From: Rhizobium sp. R711
GTDB taxonomy: Bacteria > Pseudomonadota > Alphaproteobacteria > Rhizobiales > Rhizobiaceae
Direction: 5' to 3'
Length of the DNA stretch: 64,000 nucleotides
Assembly: GCF_002211365.1 (NCBI RefSeq)
Contig: NZ_LOKZ01000038.1
Span: forward strand, 62,001-126,000
Shown: piece by piece, positions 49,805 to 58,483 of the stretch
How positions within the stretch are numbered: the stretch's first letter is position 1
How the letters are laid out: every line of letters starts with the position of its first letter
Notes under the pieces: model-generated
What the model saw: only the letters and a program-made list of their open reading frames with translations
Database searches by the model: none
What the model was told of the DNA's origin: nothing
Program-made: the position numbers and the translations under genes

Positions 49805-50225
49805 TTTCCGGAAGCGACTTACGCAGAAAGGTGCGGGTACGGCCTTTCGGAAACTCCGGCAGTTCACCGAATATCTCGTAGCCCTGCCGCTGATATGCCC
49901 GCAGGGCTTGTGGATTGAAGGTATCGATCCAGGCCCCGTGACAGCCGCGCGCGGCCGCTTCCTCTTCAGCCAAGGCCAGAATCTTGCCAGCCATGCCTTT
50001 GCCGCGTTCCTCGTCGGGAATGTACAGCAACTGCGTGAAGAGCCAGCCCCAGGCGGTATAGCCGGACAGACCGCCGGTGACGTTGCCGTCGGTATCCCGG
50101 ATGAGAACCGCCAGCGGTTGGCGTTCGGCAGGGCCGACGTCATGAATATTGAAGGCCGACAGTGCGTCGCCGATCGCCGTGAGATCATCGGCGGTTGGCG
50201 AGCAAGTCAATTCAAACTCGACCAT
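49797..50225 (-). CDS. GNAT N-acetyltransferase at the end of the MoxR operon
   Basis: A 142-residue GNAT: VLIRDTDGNVTGGLSGYTAWGWLFTQLLYIPDEERGKGMAGKILALAEEEAAARG contains motif A in R-x-x-G-x-A form (RGKGMAG), and IDTFNPQALRAYQRQGYEIFGELPEFPKG is the C-terminal substrate region. The target is unknown. ATG 50225 lies four bases past the stop of the large membrane protein gene with AAGGG upstream, so it belongs to the operon. Its stop overlaps the MFS remnant by eight bases in convergent orientation. Confidence 0.82.
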   Translation of the reverse strand: MVEFELTCSPTADDLTAIGDALSAFNIHDVGPAERQPLAVLIRDTDGNVTGGLSGYTAWGWLFTQLLYIPDEERGKGMAGKILALAEEEAAARGCHGAWIDTFNPQALRAYQRQGYEIFGELPEFPKGRTRTFLRKSLPEIS

Positions 50226-50229
50226 GCCG

Positions 50230-52299
50230 CTAACGCCCTTCGCGCCACCACATGGCGCCGAAGGCAAGCAGCAGAATGCCGACACCGGCGAAGCCGGCAA
50301 ATAGCGGTAGGGTGTTGATGCCCTTCAGCACCGTTTCGTTGGTGAGATGGATCTGCATGCGATCGTCGTCGGCGACACGGATCTGGCCACGAACAGGCAG
50401 GATCGGCGGAATGCTGATCGCCCCGCTGGTATCGGAAACGCGGGTGACGAGACCCTTTGTCTTGTCGGAGACAGGCTTCAACGCATCAGTCGTCGAGATC
50501 ATTGCCTTGAATTCGGGAGCATCGACCGCGCCGACATGCGCGAGTGTCGTCATGTCGCCATTGCGGATCTCAAAAAGGCCGATCTCGTCCATCTTCTTCT
50601 CAGCCTTGAACAGGCCGGGCTCTGCCTGCGTCAGGGGCAGAGTTTCCGTCCTTCCCGAGGGATAGCGAACCGTCGCGTTGCCAGGATCCGCGCCAATGGT
50701 CTGGCGTGTGATCTCCAGCGTGCGGCCTGATGCGCGCGCCGTGAGGGCCTCCTCCTCAAGCGCCGGCTCTTTCATCAGCCAGTGAGCGACGCGGCGATAG
50801 AGCGATACATGCGGGCCGCCGCCTTCGAAGCCACGGGCCCATAGCCAGCCCTGATCAGAGAGCAGCATGGCAACGCGGCCCTGTCCGGCGCGGTTGAGAA
50901 CGAGCAGCGGATGGTTGTCGGCGCCGACCATAACCGTCTGGCCCTGCGGGGGATCGACATCGACGCTGCGGAACCAGCGGCCCCAATGCGGCGGTTCGTC
51001 AGCGGAACCATCGAGGCCGCGGGTAACGGGGTGCTTGCGACCTTCTTCCGAAAGCCGGGGATAGAAGGCCTTTTCGATCATCTGGCCGGTCGGAGCGGCC
51101 GGCAGTACCGACGACAACGGCGTCAGCGCAATCGAATCCTGGCCTGCATGTTCGGGGCCTGCAGCGATCAGCAGGGCGCCGCCATTTTCAACGTACTGGG
51201 CAATATAGTCGTAGTAGAGGATCGGTAGCACGCCGCGATGCTGGTAGCGGTCGAAGATGATCAGATCGAAATCCTTGATCTTGTCGACGAACAATTCGCG
51301 GGTCGGGAAGGCGATCAGCGACAGTTCGTTGATCGGTGTGCCATCCTGCTTTTCGGGCGGGCGCAAAATGGTGAAGTGGACGAGGTCCACCGAGGCATCC
51401 GACTTCAAAAGATTGCGCCAGGCGCGCTCGCCGGCATGCGGTTCGCCGGAGACGAGCAGTACGCGCAGATTTTCGCGAATGCCGTCAATCAAGTGGACCG
51501 CGCGGTTGTTCGCGTCGGTGACCTCGCCCGGGAGGGTGGCGACCGAAAATTCGAGAACGTTGCTGCCGCCGCGCTCGACCTTGAACGAAAACGGCGTGTC
51601 GCGGCCGGGCGTTGCCTGGAGTGTGGCGATCTCGTTGCCGTTGAGTTTCACCGTGACGTTTGCGGTGCCGCCGGGGCTCGGTCCGTCGTCGAAGACGCGC
51701 AGCATCAATTGCTGCTCTTCATTGACGATCCCGAAGCGCGGCGCCTTCACCACTTCGATGCGGCGGTCGAACTCGTTGGCCTTGCCGGTGATCAGGCCGT
51801 GGATCGGCGCGTCGAAGCCGAGGGCTTGGTTGACGCCGGGAACGTCGTGGATTTCGCCGTCCGTCAGCATGACGGCGCCGCCGATGCGGGCGGGCGGCAC
51901 ATCCGCGACAGCAGCGGAAAGCGCATTGAACAGCCGCGTCGAGGGAGCGTCCGAGTCTTCCGGTTCCGTCGCGTCGACGTAGCGTGGTTCGATGTTGGGG
52001 AAGCGAGCGAGGCGATCCTTCAGCTGCGCCAGGGCATCGTTGGTCATCTTGATGCGTTCAGGCGTCTGCTGGCTCTGGCTGCGGTCAACGATCACGGGCA
52101 CGACCGTCGACAGTTGCTCGCGATCTTCCTGCAGCAAGAGCGGGTTGGCGAGGGCAGCCAGCAAAGCAAGGGCCGCGATCGAGCGGATCCACGCGCCACG
52201 CACGCGGCGCCAGATGGCAAAGGCTGCAGTCACCAGAACAATGATCGCCAGACCCGCCAAGAGCGGCCAAGGGATGAAGGGCGAAAAATCAACTGTCAT
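50230..52299 (-). CDS. Large membrane protein with glutamine-amidotransferase-like domain (BatA/DUF4159 partner)
   Basis: A protein of about 689 residues. Two N-terminal membrane helices (PWPLLAGLAIIVLVTAAFAIW and SIAALALLAALANPLLL) are followed by a VWA-like region (STVVPVIVDRSQSQQTPERI, GGAVMLTDGEIHD), beta-rich segments (QLMLRVFDDG, ANVTVKLNGNEIATL), a class I amidotransferase-like fold (VLLVSGEPHAGERAWRNLL, FDLIIFDRYQHRG, YVENGGALLIAAGPEH) and a C-terminal membrane helix (LPLFAGFAGVGILLLAFGAMWW). The amidotransferase Cys is not visible, so that domain is probably structural. ATG 52299 follows the upstream stop by one base. Most of the protein is likely periplasmic. Its role in the MoxR system is not known. 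Confidence 0.8.
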   Translation of the reverse strand: MTVDFSPFIPWPLLAGLAIIVLVTAAFAIWRRVRGAWIRSIAALALLAALANPLLLQEDREQLSTVVPVIVDRSQSQQTPERIKMTNDALAQLKDRLARFPNIEPRYVDATEPEDSDAPSTRLFNALSAAVADVPPARIGGAVMLTDGEIHDVPGVNQALGFDAPIHGLITGKANEFDRRIEVVKAPRFGIVNEEQQLMLRVFDDGPSPGGTANVTVKLNGNEIATLQATPGRDTPFSFKVERGGSNVLEFSVATLPGEVTDANNRAVHLIDGIRENLRVLLVSGEPHAGERAWRNLLKSDASVDLVHFTILRPPEKQDGTPINELSLIAFPTRELFVDKIKDFDLIIFDRYQHRGVLPILYYDYIAQYVENGGALLIAAGPEHAGQDSIALTPLSSVLPAAPTGQMIEKAFYPRLSEEGRKHPVTRGLDGSADEPPHWGRWFRSVDVDPPQGQTVMVGADNHPLLVLNRAGQGRVAMLLSDQGWLWARGFEGGGPHVSLYRRVAHWLMKEPALEEEALTARASGRTLEITRQTIGADPGNATVRYPSGRTETLPLTQAEPGLFKAEKKMDEIGLFEIRNGDMTTLAHVGAVDAPEFKAMISTTDALKPVSDKTKGLVTRVSDTSGAISIPPILPVRGQIRVADDDRMQIHLTNETVLKGINTLPLFAGFAGVGILLLAFGAMWWREGR

Positions 52300-52300
52300 A

Positions 52301-55114
52301 TCACTGTCCCAACCGTTCCAGGAGAGCTGGGACATGGACCTGATCGGTCTTGTAGTTGCCGGTTAGCATGTACATCATGATGTTGACGCCGCTGCGATAG
52401 GCGTATTCGCGCTGTGTCTCGTCCGGCGGGACCGTCGGCAACATCGGTACCCCGTTGTCATCGACGGCCCAGGCGCCGGCAAAATCGTTGCCGGTGATGA
52501 GGATTGGAGAAACACCGTCGGCCGTGGCCGCCGACTTGGCGTTTTCGGGACGATTTTCTTGGCGTGCTTCAATCCAGAGCGGGCTGCCCGTGTAGCGGCC
52601 GGGAAAGCTTGAGAGCAGGTAGAACGATTTCGTTAGTACGTGGTCCGACGGCACCGGTTCCAGCGGCGGAATATCGAGATTGGCGAGGATCTGCTGCAAT
52701 CGCTCGCCATTGGCGCTGACCGAGCTTCCATTGCTGTCGAGCGCGCTAAACTGATCGCGCGTATCGAAGAGCACGGTTCCGCCCGCGCGCATATAGGCAT
52801 CGATCTTGTTGATCGCAGCGGCCGAGGGCATGGGCGCGGTCGCCGAGATCGGCCAATAGATGATCGGATAGAAGGTGAGCTCATCCTTCGTGAGATCCAC
52901 GCCGACAGGCGGCGATGGCTCCAACGTGGTGCGGTATGTCAGGAATTCCGTCAGGCCTTCCAGCCCGCGTTCGGATATGTGGTCGACCTCCTGTTCGCCG
53001 GTGACGACATAGGCGAGGTGTGTATTGTCGAGCCGCTGGAAGATCTGATCGTCGCCGGGCTTGGAGTCATCGGCATTTGATTGTCCCGGCAGCAGAAAGA
53101 AGGCCGCACTGACCGCCACTGCGACAAGCGCTGCTGTACGCGCCGCCGAGCGCAGCCTCGAAAAGGCTCCGCTCATGAACATCACGATCAGGCTGTCCGC
53201 CAGCAACAACAGGAAGGCGATCAGGAACAGCGCAGGCTTTGCCGACCAGGTTTCACCGCCGATCAACCCTTCGCGCACGACGGTGAGACCTGAGGCATCT
53301 AGCGGTTTCAGTTCGGCATTTTTCGGCAGGACGTTCAGCGCCGTAAATCCTTCTTCCGATCCGTAGAGGCCGGGTGGGTTATCGAAGCTTGCAACCGGCG
53401 TCACTTTGGCGTTCGGGATCAGCGGACGCGCCGTGCCGGTTTCGGTCGTGAGTGCGCCCTTCGCGGTCAGCAACCGGAAAGGCGGCAAGGCCTCAGCAGT
53501 CGAGGCGCCGCTGGCCTCGGCGGTAACGCCGCCGGAACGCGACAGCTGGACGAGGCGACGCAGCATCTCGACAAAATTGCCGGAGATCGGCAAATCGGAC
53601 CACGTCGCTTCGGCGCTGACATGGAACAGGACGATCCGGCCTGCATTAATCGGCTTCGTCGTAACGAGGGGCGTGCCATCGGCGAGGCTTGCCCAAGTGC
53701 GTTCTGCAAGGTCCGGCGTCGGCTCCGCGAGAACTTGCCGCTTGACCGTAACATCCGTCGGCTTCGGCATCCCGGCAAAGGGGCCAAAGGTCGGAAATTC
53801 GGCGAGCGGCTGCGGCTCTGCCCATGAGAGCGCCCCACCCAATGCACGTTCGCCCTGGCGCAACGTCACCGGCACCAACGGATCGTCGGCGGGTGCGGCG
53901 GCAAGGCGCGGACCCGCAAAGCGAACGAGCGTTCCGCCGTTCGCGATCCAGCGCTGCAGCGGCTCGTAGGTTCCCTGGGGCAGGCGGCCAATATCCGCCA
54001 TGATGATGACAGATGGATTCTGCGACAGCAGATCCGGGATCGAGGTCGCAAGATCGGGCGTGTTCGGTTCGATCAGGTCGGCATAAGGCTGCAGGGCGCG
54101 CTGGATGTAATAAAGCGGCGAAAGCAGTGGCTGGAACGTGTCGCCGACTTCGCCCGATAGCAGGACGACGCGGCGACGTTTGAAGCCATCGTCGAGCAGG
54201 TGCACGGCGCCAGCCGTAGCGTGATTATCGATGCTGACGCGCGCGAAATCGTTGCGCATTTCAAACGGTGCGGTGATCGATCCGGTCGCGACGCTCTGAC
54301 CCGGTTGGAAGTCGATCGAGCCAGCCGCGATCGCGCGTCCCTGCGTGTCCTGCGCGGTGATCAGGCGCGAGGCGGCAGCGGCATTGTCAAGGCGCGTGGC
54401 GGTCACCGTCATCGCATCGGCGGCATTGTTTGCCGACGTGATCGCGATCGTCTCGTTCGCGTCCCCGGAAATCAGTCGCAATTGGGCCGGCGAGAGATCG
54501 GAAAGCTCGCGGACGGTCGCGTCGTTCTCGCTTGCAGCGGCACCGTCAGTGAGAAAAGCGAGAGTGCCAGGATGGACGCCGTTCAGCGCGGCGCGGAGAG
54601 CTTCGAAAGCGCGCTGGCGATCCGGCACAAGCGGCTTCGGTTCCGCGGCACGCAGCTTGTCGCGGGCGGCGGCTGCCGTTCCAGGGACGGCATCGTTGGT
54701 CGGGTCGGCAGTGAAGGCGATCGCCACCGGAGTACCAGCCGATTCTGCGTCATCAATCAGCGCGTCGGCCGTCTTCACGCGGCGATCCCAATCTGGTGAC
54801 GTGGCCCAGCCGTTGTCAACAAAGAGCACGAGCGGGCCACCGGAAGCGATTGAATTCGTACGCGGATTGAAGACCGGGTCGGCGATAGCCAAAATGACGG
54901 CAGTGGCCAACAGCATGCGCAGCAAGGTCAGCCACCAGGGGCTCTGGGCCGGGGTTTCCTCCCGCTTCAGGACCGTCGCCAGAATCTTCAGCGGCGGAAA
55001 GACTTCCGTCTTCGGGCGCGGGGGCGTCAGTCTCAGCAGCCACCAGATGATCGGCAGGGCGAGGAGCGCGCCGAGGATTGCGGGGTAGGCGAAGGCAAAG
55101 GGAAGAGCGCTCAC
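52301..55114 (-). CDS. BatA N-terminal plus DUF4159 membrane protein
   Basis: A 937-residue protein. The N-terminus is the aerotolerance (BatA) region with a first helix (AYPAILGALLALPIIWWLLRLTPPRPK) and a second near residue 70 (LLRMLLATAVILAIADPVF), followed by a VWA-like segment (GGPLVLFVDNGWATSPDWDRRVK), an amidotransferase-like region (NPSVIIMADIGRLPQGTYEPLQRWIANGGTLVRFAG), a middle membrane helix near 640 (FLIAFLLLLADSLIVMFMSG) and the C-terminal DUF4159 domain (LAYVVTGEQEVDHISERGLEGLTEFLTYRTTLEPS, TFYPIIYWPIS, DAYMRAGGTVLFDTRDQ). The start is GTG 55114, overlapping the DUF58 stop as GTGA, with AGGGAG upstream. The DUF4159 function is unknown. Confidence 0.85.
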   Translation of the reverse strand: MSALPFAFAYPAILGALLALPIIWWLLRLTPPRPKTEVFPPLKILATVLKREETPAQSPWWLTLLRMLLATAVILAIADPVFNPRTNSIASGGPLVLFVDNGWATSPDWDRRVKTADALIDDAESAGTPVAIAFTADPTNDAVPGTAAAARDKLRAAEPKPLVPDRQRAFEALRAALNGVHPGTLAFLTDGAAASENDATVRELSDLSPAQLRLISGDANETIAITSANNAADAMTVTATRLDNAAAASRLITAQDTQGRAIAAGSIDFQPGQSVATGSITAPFEMRNDFARVSIDNHATAGAVHLLDDGFKRRRVVLLSGEVGDTFQPLLSPLYYIQRALQPYADLIEPNTPDLATSIPDLLSQNPSVIIMADIGRLPQGTYEPLQRWIANGGTLVRFAGPRLAAAPADDPLVPVTLRQGERALGGALSWAEPQPLAEFPTFGPFAGMPKPTDVTVKRQVLAEPTPDLAERTWASLADGTPLVTTKPINAGRIVLFHVSAEATWSDLPISGNFVEMLRRLVQLSRSGGVTAEASGASTAEALPPFRLLTAKGALTTETGTARPLIPNAKVTPVASFDNPPGLYGSEEGFTALNVLPKNAELKPLDASGLTVVREGLIGGETWSAKPALFLIAFLLLLADSLIVMFMSGAFSRLRSAARTAALVAVAVSAAFFLLPGQSNADDSKPGDDQIFQRLDNTHLAYVVTGEQEVDHISERGLEGLTEFLTYRTTLEPSPPVGVDLTKDELTFYPIIYWPISATAPMPSAAAINKIDAYMRAGGTVLFDTRDQFSALDSNGSSVSANGERLQQILANLDIPPLEPVPSDHVLTKSFYLLSSFPGRYTGSPLWIEARQENRPENAKSAATADGVSPILITGNDFAGAWAVDDNGVPMLPTVPPDETQREYAYRSGVNIMMYMLTGNYKTDQVHVPALLERLGQ

Positions 55115-56031
55115 GTGCGTTCTCCCTGCGTTATCCTCGCGGGCATGCCCGAGAGATACATGTGAACGGCGACCAGTGCTTCGGAGGCGAGATGGTCAGT
55201 CCGGTGGCTGACAAAGGTCCAGCCCATATGACGCAACGCCTGGCCAAGATCATCCCGGCGGCCGAGGTAGGCGCGGGTATAAGCTTCGCGAACATGCTCG
55301 GCCCGGCCGGATGTCAGCTTCGACCCCGTCTCGGGATCGGTGAATTCGGTGCGGCCATCATAGGGGAAAAGCTCTTCGGCCGGATCGGCGATCTCGATGA
55401 CGTGGCCGCGCAGACCGCGCCGCGCCAGGGGACCGATGCGCGCCATGACCGCGGATGCATCATCAAGGAAATCACCGATCAGCACGAGTTCGCTCCAACC
55501 GCGGATCATGGCTGTGTCGGGCAGTCCTCCGCTCAGCGGCGCGTGCATCAGTGCCGTTGCAAGTCGTTCGGCGGCATTGCGCGCGGCGATCGGTTCCATG
55601 ACGCCTGGGCATCCGATTCGTTCGCCGGAGCGCGCCAGGATTTCGGCAAGCGCCAGCATGATAACGAGCGCCCGGCCTTCCTTCGAGACATTTCCGAACG
55701 TCGATTTGTACATCATCGAGGGAGACATGTCGGCCCAAAGCCAGACCGTATGGGCTGCCTCCCACTCGCGGTCACGGATGTAGGTGTGGTCGTCGCGTGC
55801 CGAGCGGCGCCAGTCGATGCGAGACAGGCTCTCGCCTTCGCTATAGGGACGGAACTGCCAGAAGTTCTCGCCGATGCCGCGTTTGCGACGGCCATGCCAG
55901 CCGGCGATGACGGTGTTAGCGATCCGCTTGGCCTCGACGAGACAATCCGGCACAAGGCTCGCTCGCTGCCTTGCGCGGGCGAGCGCATCATTGCCCGAGG
56001 TCGGATTGACGATCTGTCCGATGGGTGCCAC
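55111..56031 (-). CDS. DUF58 / VWA-like protein
   Basis: A 306-residue cytoplasmic protein. The family signature GENFWQFRPYSEGESLSRIDWRRSARDDHTYIRDREWE is clear near residue 55, and the VWA-like fold follows with VWLWADMSPSMMYKS (MIDAS-like D-x-S-x-S), VIMLALAEILARSGERIGCPG and LVLIGDFLDDASAVMARIG. DUF58 proteins regularly occur with MoxR ATPases and are thought to be their clients or adaptors. The start is ATG 56031, 12 bases after the moxR stop. Its stop overlaps the start of the BatA/DUF4159 gene. Confidence 0.88.
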   Translation of the reverse strand: MAPIGQIVNPTSGNDALARARQRASLVPDCLVEAKRIANTVIAGWHGRRKRGIGENFWQFRPYSEGESLSRIDWRRSARDDHTYIRDREWEAAHTVWLWADMSPSMMYKSTFGNVSKEGRALVIMLALAEILARSGERIGCPGVMEPIAARNAAERLATALMHAPLSGGLPDTAMIRGWSELVLIGDFLDDASAVMARIGPLARRGLRGHVIEIADPAEELFPYDGRTEFTDPETGSKLTSGRAEHVREAYTRAYLGRRDDLGQALRHMGWTFVSHRTDHLASEALVAVHMYLSGMPARITQGERT

Positions 56032-56043
56032 GCAGACGCTTCC

Positions 56044-57054
56044 TTATCCCTTGGCCTGCTTGACCAGCCCACCAATGACGTCGCGAACCGACATGCCTTC
56101 CGCCCGCGCGGCAAACGTCAACGCCATGCGGTGCTGCAGTACGGGTTCGGCGAGCGCGTGGACATCGTCGACTGATGGTGCAAGGCGGCCTTCGTACAGA
56201 GCGCGAGCGCGGGCGCAAAGCATCATAGCCTGGCCAGCGCGCGGACCCGGACCCCAGGCGACGTTCTTGTCGGTCGCGGCATTTCCCTGACTGGGGCGAG
56301 CCGAGCGGACAAGCGCGAGGATCGCGTCGACAACCTTGTCGCTGACCGGCATCTGGCGGATGAGCGTCTGGATTTCGACGAGGCGCTCCGCGTCCAGGAT
56401 TACTTGCGGCGCCCTCTCGCCGATTCCGGTCGTCTCGAGCAGGATCTGTCGTTCCGCGGCGAGCTCCGGATAGTGGACGTCGACCTGGAGGAGAAAGCGG
56501 TCGAGCTGGGCCTCCGGTAGAGGATAAGTGCCTTCCTGTTCCAGCGGATTCTGGGTGGCAAGGACGTGGAACGGAGCGGGCAAGTCATAGCGATGCCCGG
56601 CGACGGTGATGTGGTATTCCTGCATGGACTGCAGCAGGGCCGACTGCGTGCGCGGCGACGCCCGGTTGATTTCGTCGGCCATGAGGAGCTGGGCGAACAC
56701 CGGGCCCTTGACGAAACGGAAGGAGCGGCGGCCGCTGTCGTCCTGGTCCATCACTTCCGAGCCCAGGATATCGGAGGGCATCAGATCCGGTGTAAACTGG
56801 ATGCGGTTGGAGGCAAGGCCGAGCACTTCGCCGAGCGTCGTGACGAGTTTGGTCTTGGCAAGGCCCGGGACGCCGACCAGCAAGGCATGGCCGCCCGAGA
56901 GAACCGCGAGGAGGGTGTTCTCCACGACGCTTTCCTGGCCGAAGATCACCTTCGAGACTTCGCCCCGGACGGCGGCAATATCTGCAAGGGCCTTCTCGGC
57001 CGCGGCGATGATCGCCTTTTCATCGAGAGGGGCTTCGGTCTTCATCATACCCAT
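56044..57054 (-). CDS. MoxR-family AAA+ ATPase
   Basis: A 336-residue AAA+ protein: Walker A in GHALLVGVPGLAKTKLV (GVPGLAKT), sensor and Walker B region LLMADEINRASPRTQSALLQSMQEYHI, sensor 1 HVLATQNPLEQEGTYPLPEAQLDRFL and arginine finger region following it, all in line with MoxR. MoxR ATPases act as chaperones for maturation of protein complexes, often with VWA proteins. It is the first gene of a coupled operon whose other members are DUF58, BatA/DUF4159, a large membrane protein and a GNAT. The ATG near 57054 has AAGGC-rich leader sequence; ATG 57048 is an alternative. Confidence 0.93.
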   Translation of the reverse strand: MGMMKTEAPLDEKAIIAAAEKALADIAAVRGEVSKVIFGQESVVENTLLAVLSGGHALLVGVPGLAKTKLVTTLGEVLGLASNRIQFTPDLMPSDILGSEVMDQDDSGRRSFRFVKGPVFAQLLMADEINRASPRTQSALLQSMQEYHITVAGHRYDLPAPFHVLATQNPLEQEGTYPLPEAQLDRFLLQVDVHYPELAAERQILLETTGIGERAPQVILDAERLVEIQTLIRQMPVSDKVVDAILALVRSARPSQGNAATDKNVAWGPGPRAGQAMMLCARARALYEGRLAPSVDDVHALAEPVLQHRMALTFAARAEGMSVRDVIGGLVKQAKG

Positions 57055-57212
57055 AAGGCATCTCCAGCGGCTGATATCTTTCGTCGCGAATCGGCAGACT
57101 TACACGCAATCGTCATACCAGATAGAGTTATGGAGATGTTGCGGGCTGACAAGTTCGTTCCGAATGACTATCTCGTGACCCTCTGGAGTTAAAGACAAAC
57201 CGGGACAGAAGA

Positions 57213-57836
57213 ATGGCAGCCGAAGAGATCAAGGCGACAACGGATGCGGCCGGTCTTGCCGCGCTGATTTCGCGCGCGGCCGGCGACGCAGGAGCCAAAG
57301 CCCGCGGCCTTCCGCCCGTCGACAAGTGGAATCCGCCGTTCTGCGGCGATATCGATATGGAAATCCGAGCGGACGGCACGTGGTTCTACATGGGAACGCC
57401 GATCGGCCGGGCGCCGCTTGTCAGGTTGTTTTCGACTGTCCTCCGCAAGGATGAGGATGGGAAGACCTACCTTGTAACGCCCGTGGAAAGGGTGGGTATC
57501 CGCGTTGTAGATGCGCAGTTCGTGGCCGTTGAAATGAACGCCGGTGAAAGGGATGGTGAGCCGCTGCTGACGTTCCGGACCAATGTCGGCGACGTGGTCG
57601 AGGCTGGGCCGGAGCATCCTCTTCGCTTTGTAATTCACGGTGAAAACAGCGAGTTGAAGCCCTATCTTCATGTGCGTGGGCGGCTGGAAGCGCTGGTTTC
57701 GCGGCCCATCATGTACGAACTCGTCGAACTCGGCGAGCGCCTTGAAGTCGATGGCAAGACGATGTTTTGTCTCCGCTCCGGGGGGATGACTTTTCCCGTA
57801 ATGCCCGCGGACGAACTGGATGCACTTTCCCGATGA
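57213..57836 (+). CDS. DUF1285 family protein
   Basis: A 207-residue soluble protein with the DUF1285 pattern PPVDKWNPPFCGDIDMEIRADGTWFYMGTPIGRAPLVRLFSTVLRKDEDGKTYLVTPVERVGI, followed by FVAVEMNAG and LHVRGRLEALVSRPIMYELVELG. Known structures of the family show a two-domain beta fold of unknown function. The next gene starts inside its stop codon (ATGA), so it forms an operon with the NUDIX and CCA genes and may have a nucleotide- or RNA-related role by association. It is divergent from moxR. Confidence 0.83.
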   Translation: MAAEEIKATTDAAGLAALISRAAGDAGAKARGLPPVDKWNPPFCGDIDMEIRADGTWFYMGTPIGRAPLVRLFSTVLRKDEDGKTYLVTPVERVGIRVVDAQFVAVEMNAGERDGEPLLTFRTNVGDVVEAGPEHPLRFVIHGENSELKPYLHVRGRLEALVSRPIMYELVELGERLEVDGKTMFCLRSGGMTFPVMPADELDALSR

Positions 57837-58483
57837 CCAATGCTTTGATCGAAAACCGTTCGCTCTATTCAGCGGCTGAATTCCGCCGTCGCGCCCTTCA
57901 CCAGAGTGGTGGCCCGGTGGATCTCTCCTGGCGCGACCATGGCGATCATATTCTCAACCCCGATATTGTTACTCAGGTTGAGACCTTCAAACTTCGAGAT
58001 GCTGCGGTGCTCGTGCCGGTCATCGACGATGGTGATGATGCGCATGTAATTTTTACACAGCGCACGGCGACGCTGCGCAAGCACTCCGGACAGATTGCGT
58101 TTCCGGGTGGGAAGATCGACGCTATCGACGGCTCCGCCGAAAAGGCTGCAATCCGTGAAACCGAGGAGGAGATCGGTATCGACGGGTCGTTCGTCGAGAC
58201 GGTGGCGCGGCTTCCGAACTATCTCGCGTCGACGGGCTTCCGCATTACGCCGGTGCTGGCGGTTGTCCGGCGCGGTTTCGAGCTGAAGCTTAATCCAACG
58301 GAAGTGGATGATGTCTTCGAGGTGCCGCTGTCCTTTCTCATGAATCCGGCCAATCATAGCCGCGACCGGCGCGTGCTCGACGGGCTCGAACGGCATTTCT
58401 ACCGGGTGCCCTATGAAAGCCGGATGATCTGGGGCATTACCGCCGGCATCGTTCGCACCCTCTATGAAAGGCTCTATGCATGA
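57833..58483 (+). CDS. CoA pyrophosphatase-type NUDIX hydrolase
   Basis: A 216-residue NUDIX protein of the NudL/YeaB group. HSGQIAFPGGKIDAIDGSAEKAAIRETEEEIGI is the box with the one-residue insertion found in CoA pyrophosphatases, and the preceding AHVIFTQRTATLRKHSGQ contains the UPF0035-type signature. Such enzymes cleave CoA to 4'-phosphopantetheine and 3',5'-ADP. ATG 57833 overlaps the DUF1285 stop, and its own stop overlaps the CCA start, so all three are translationally coupled. Confidence 0.87.
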   Translation: MTNALIENRSLYSAAEFRRRALHQSGGPVDLSWRDHGDHILNPDIVTQVETFKLRDAAVLVPVIDDGDDAHVIFTQRTATLRKHSGQIAFPGGKIDAIDGSAEKAAIRETEEEIGIDGSFVETVARLPNYLASTGFRITPVLAVVRRGFELKLNPTEVDDVFEVPLSFLMNPANHSRDRRVLDGLERHFYRVPYESRMIWGITAGIVRTLYERLYA

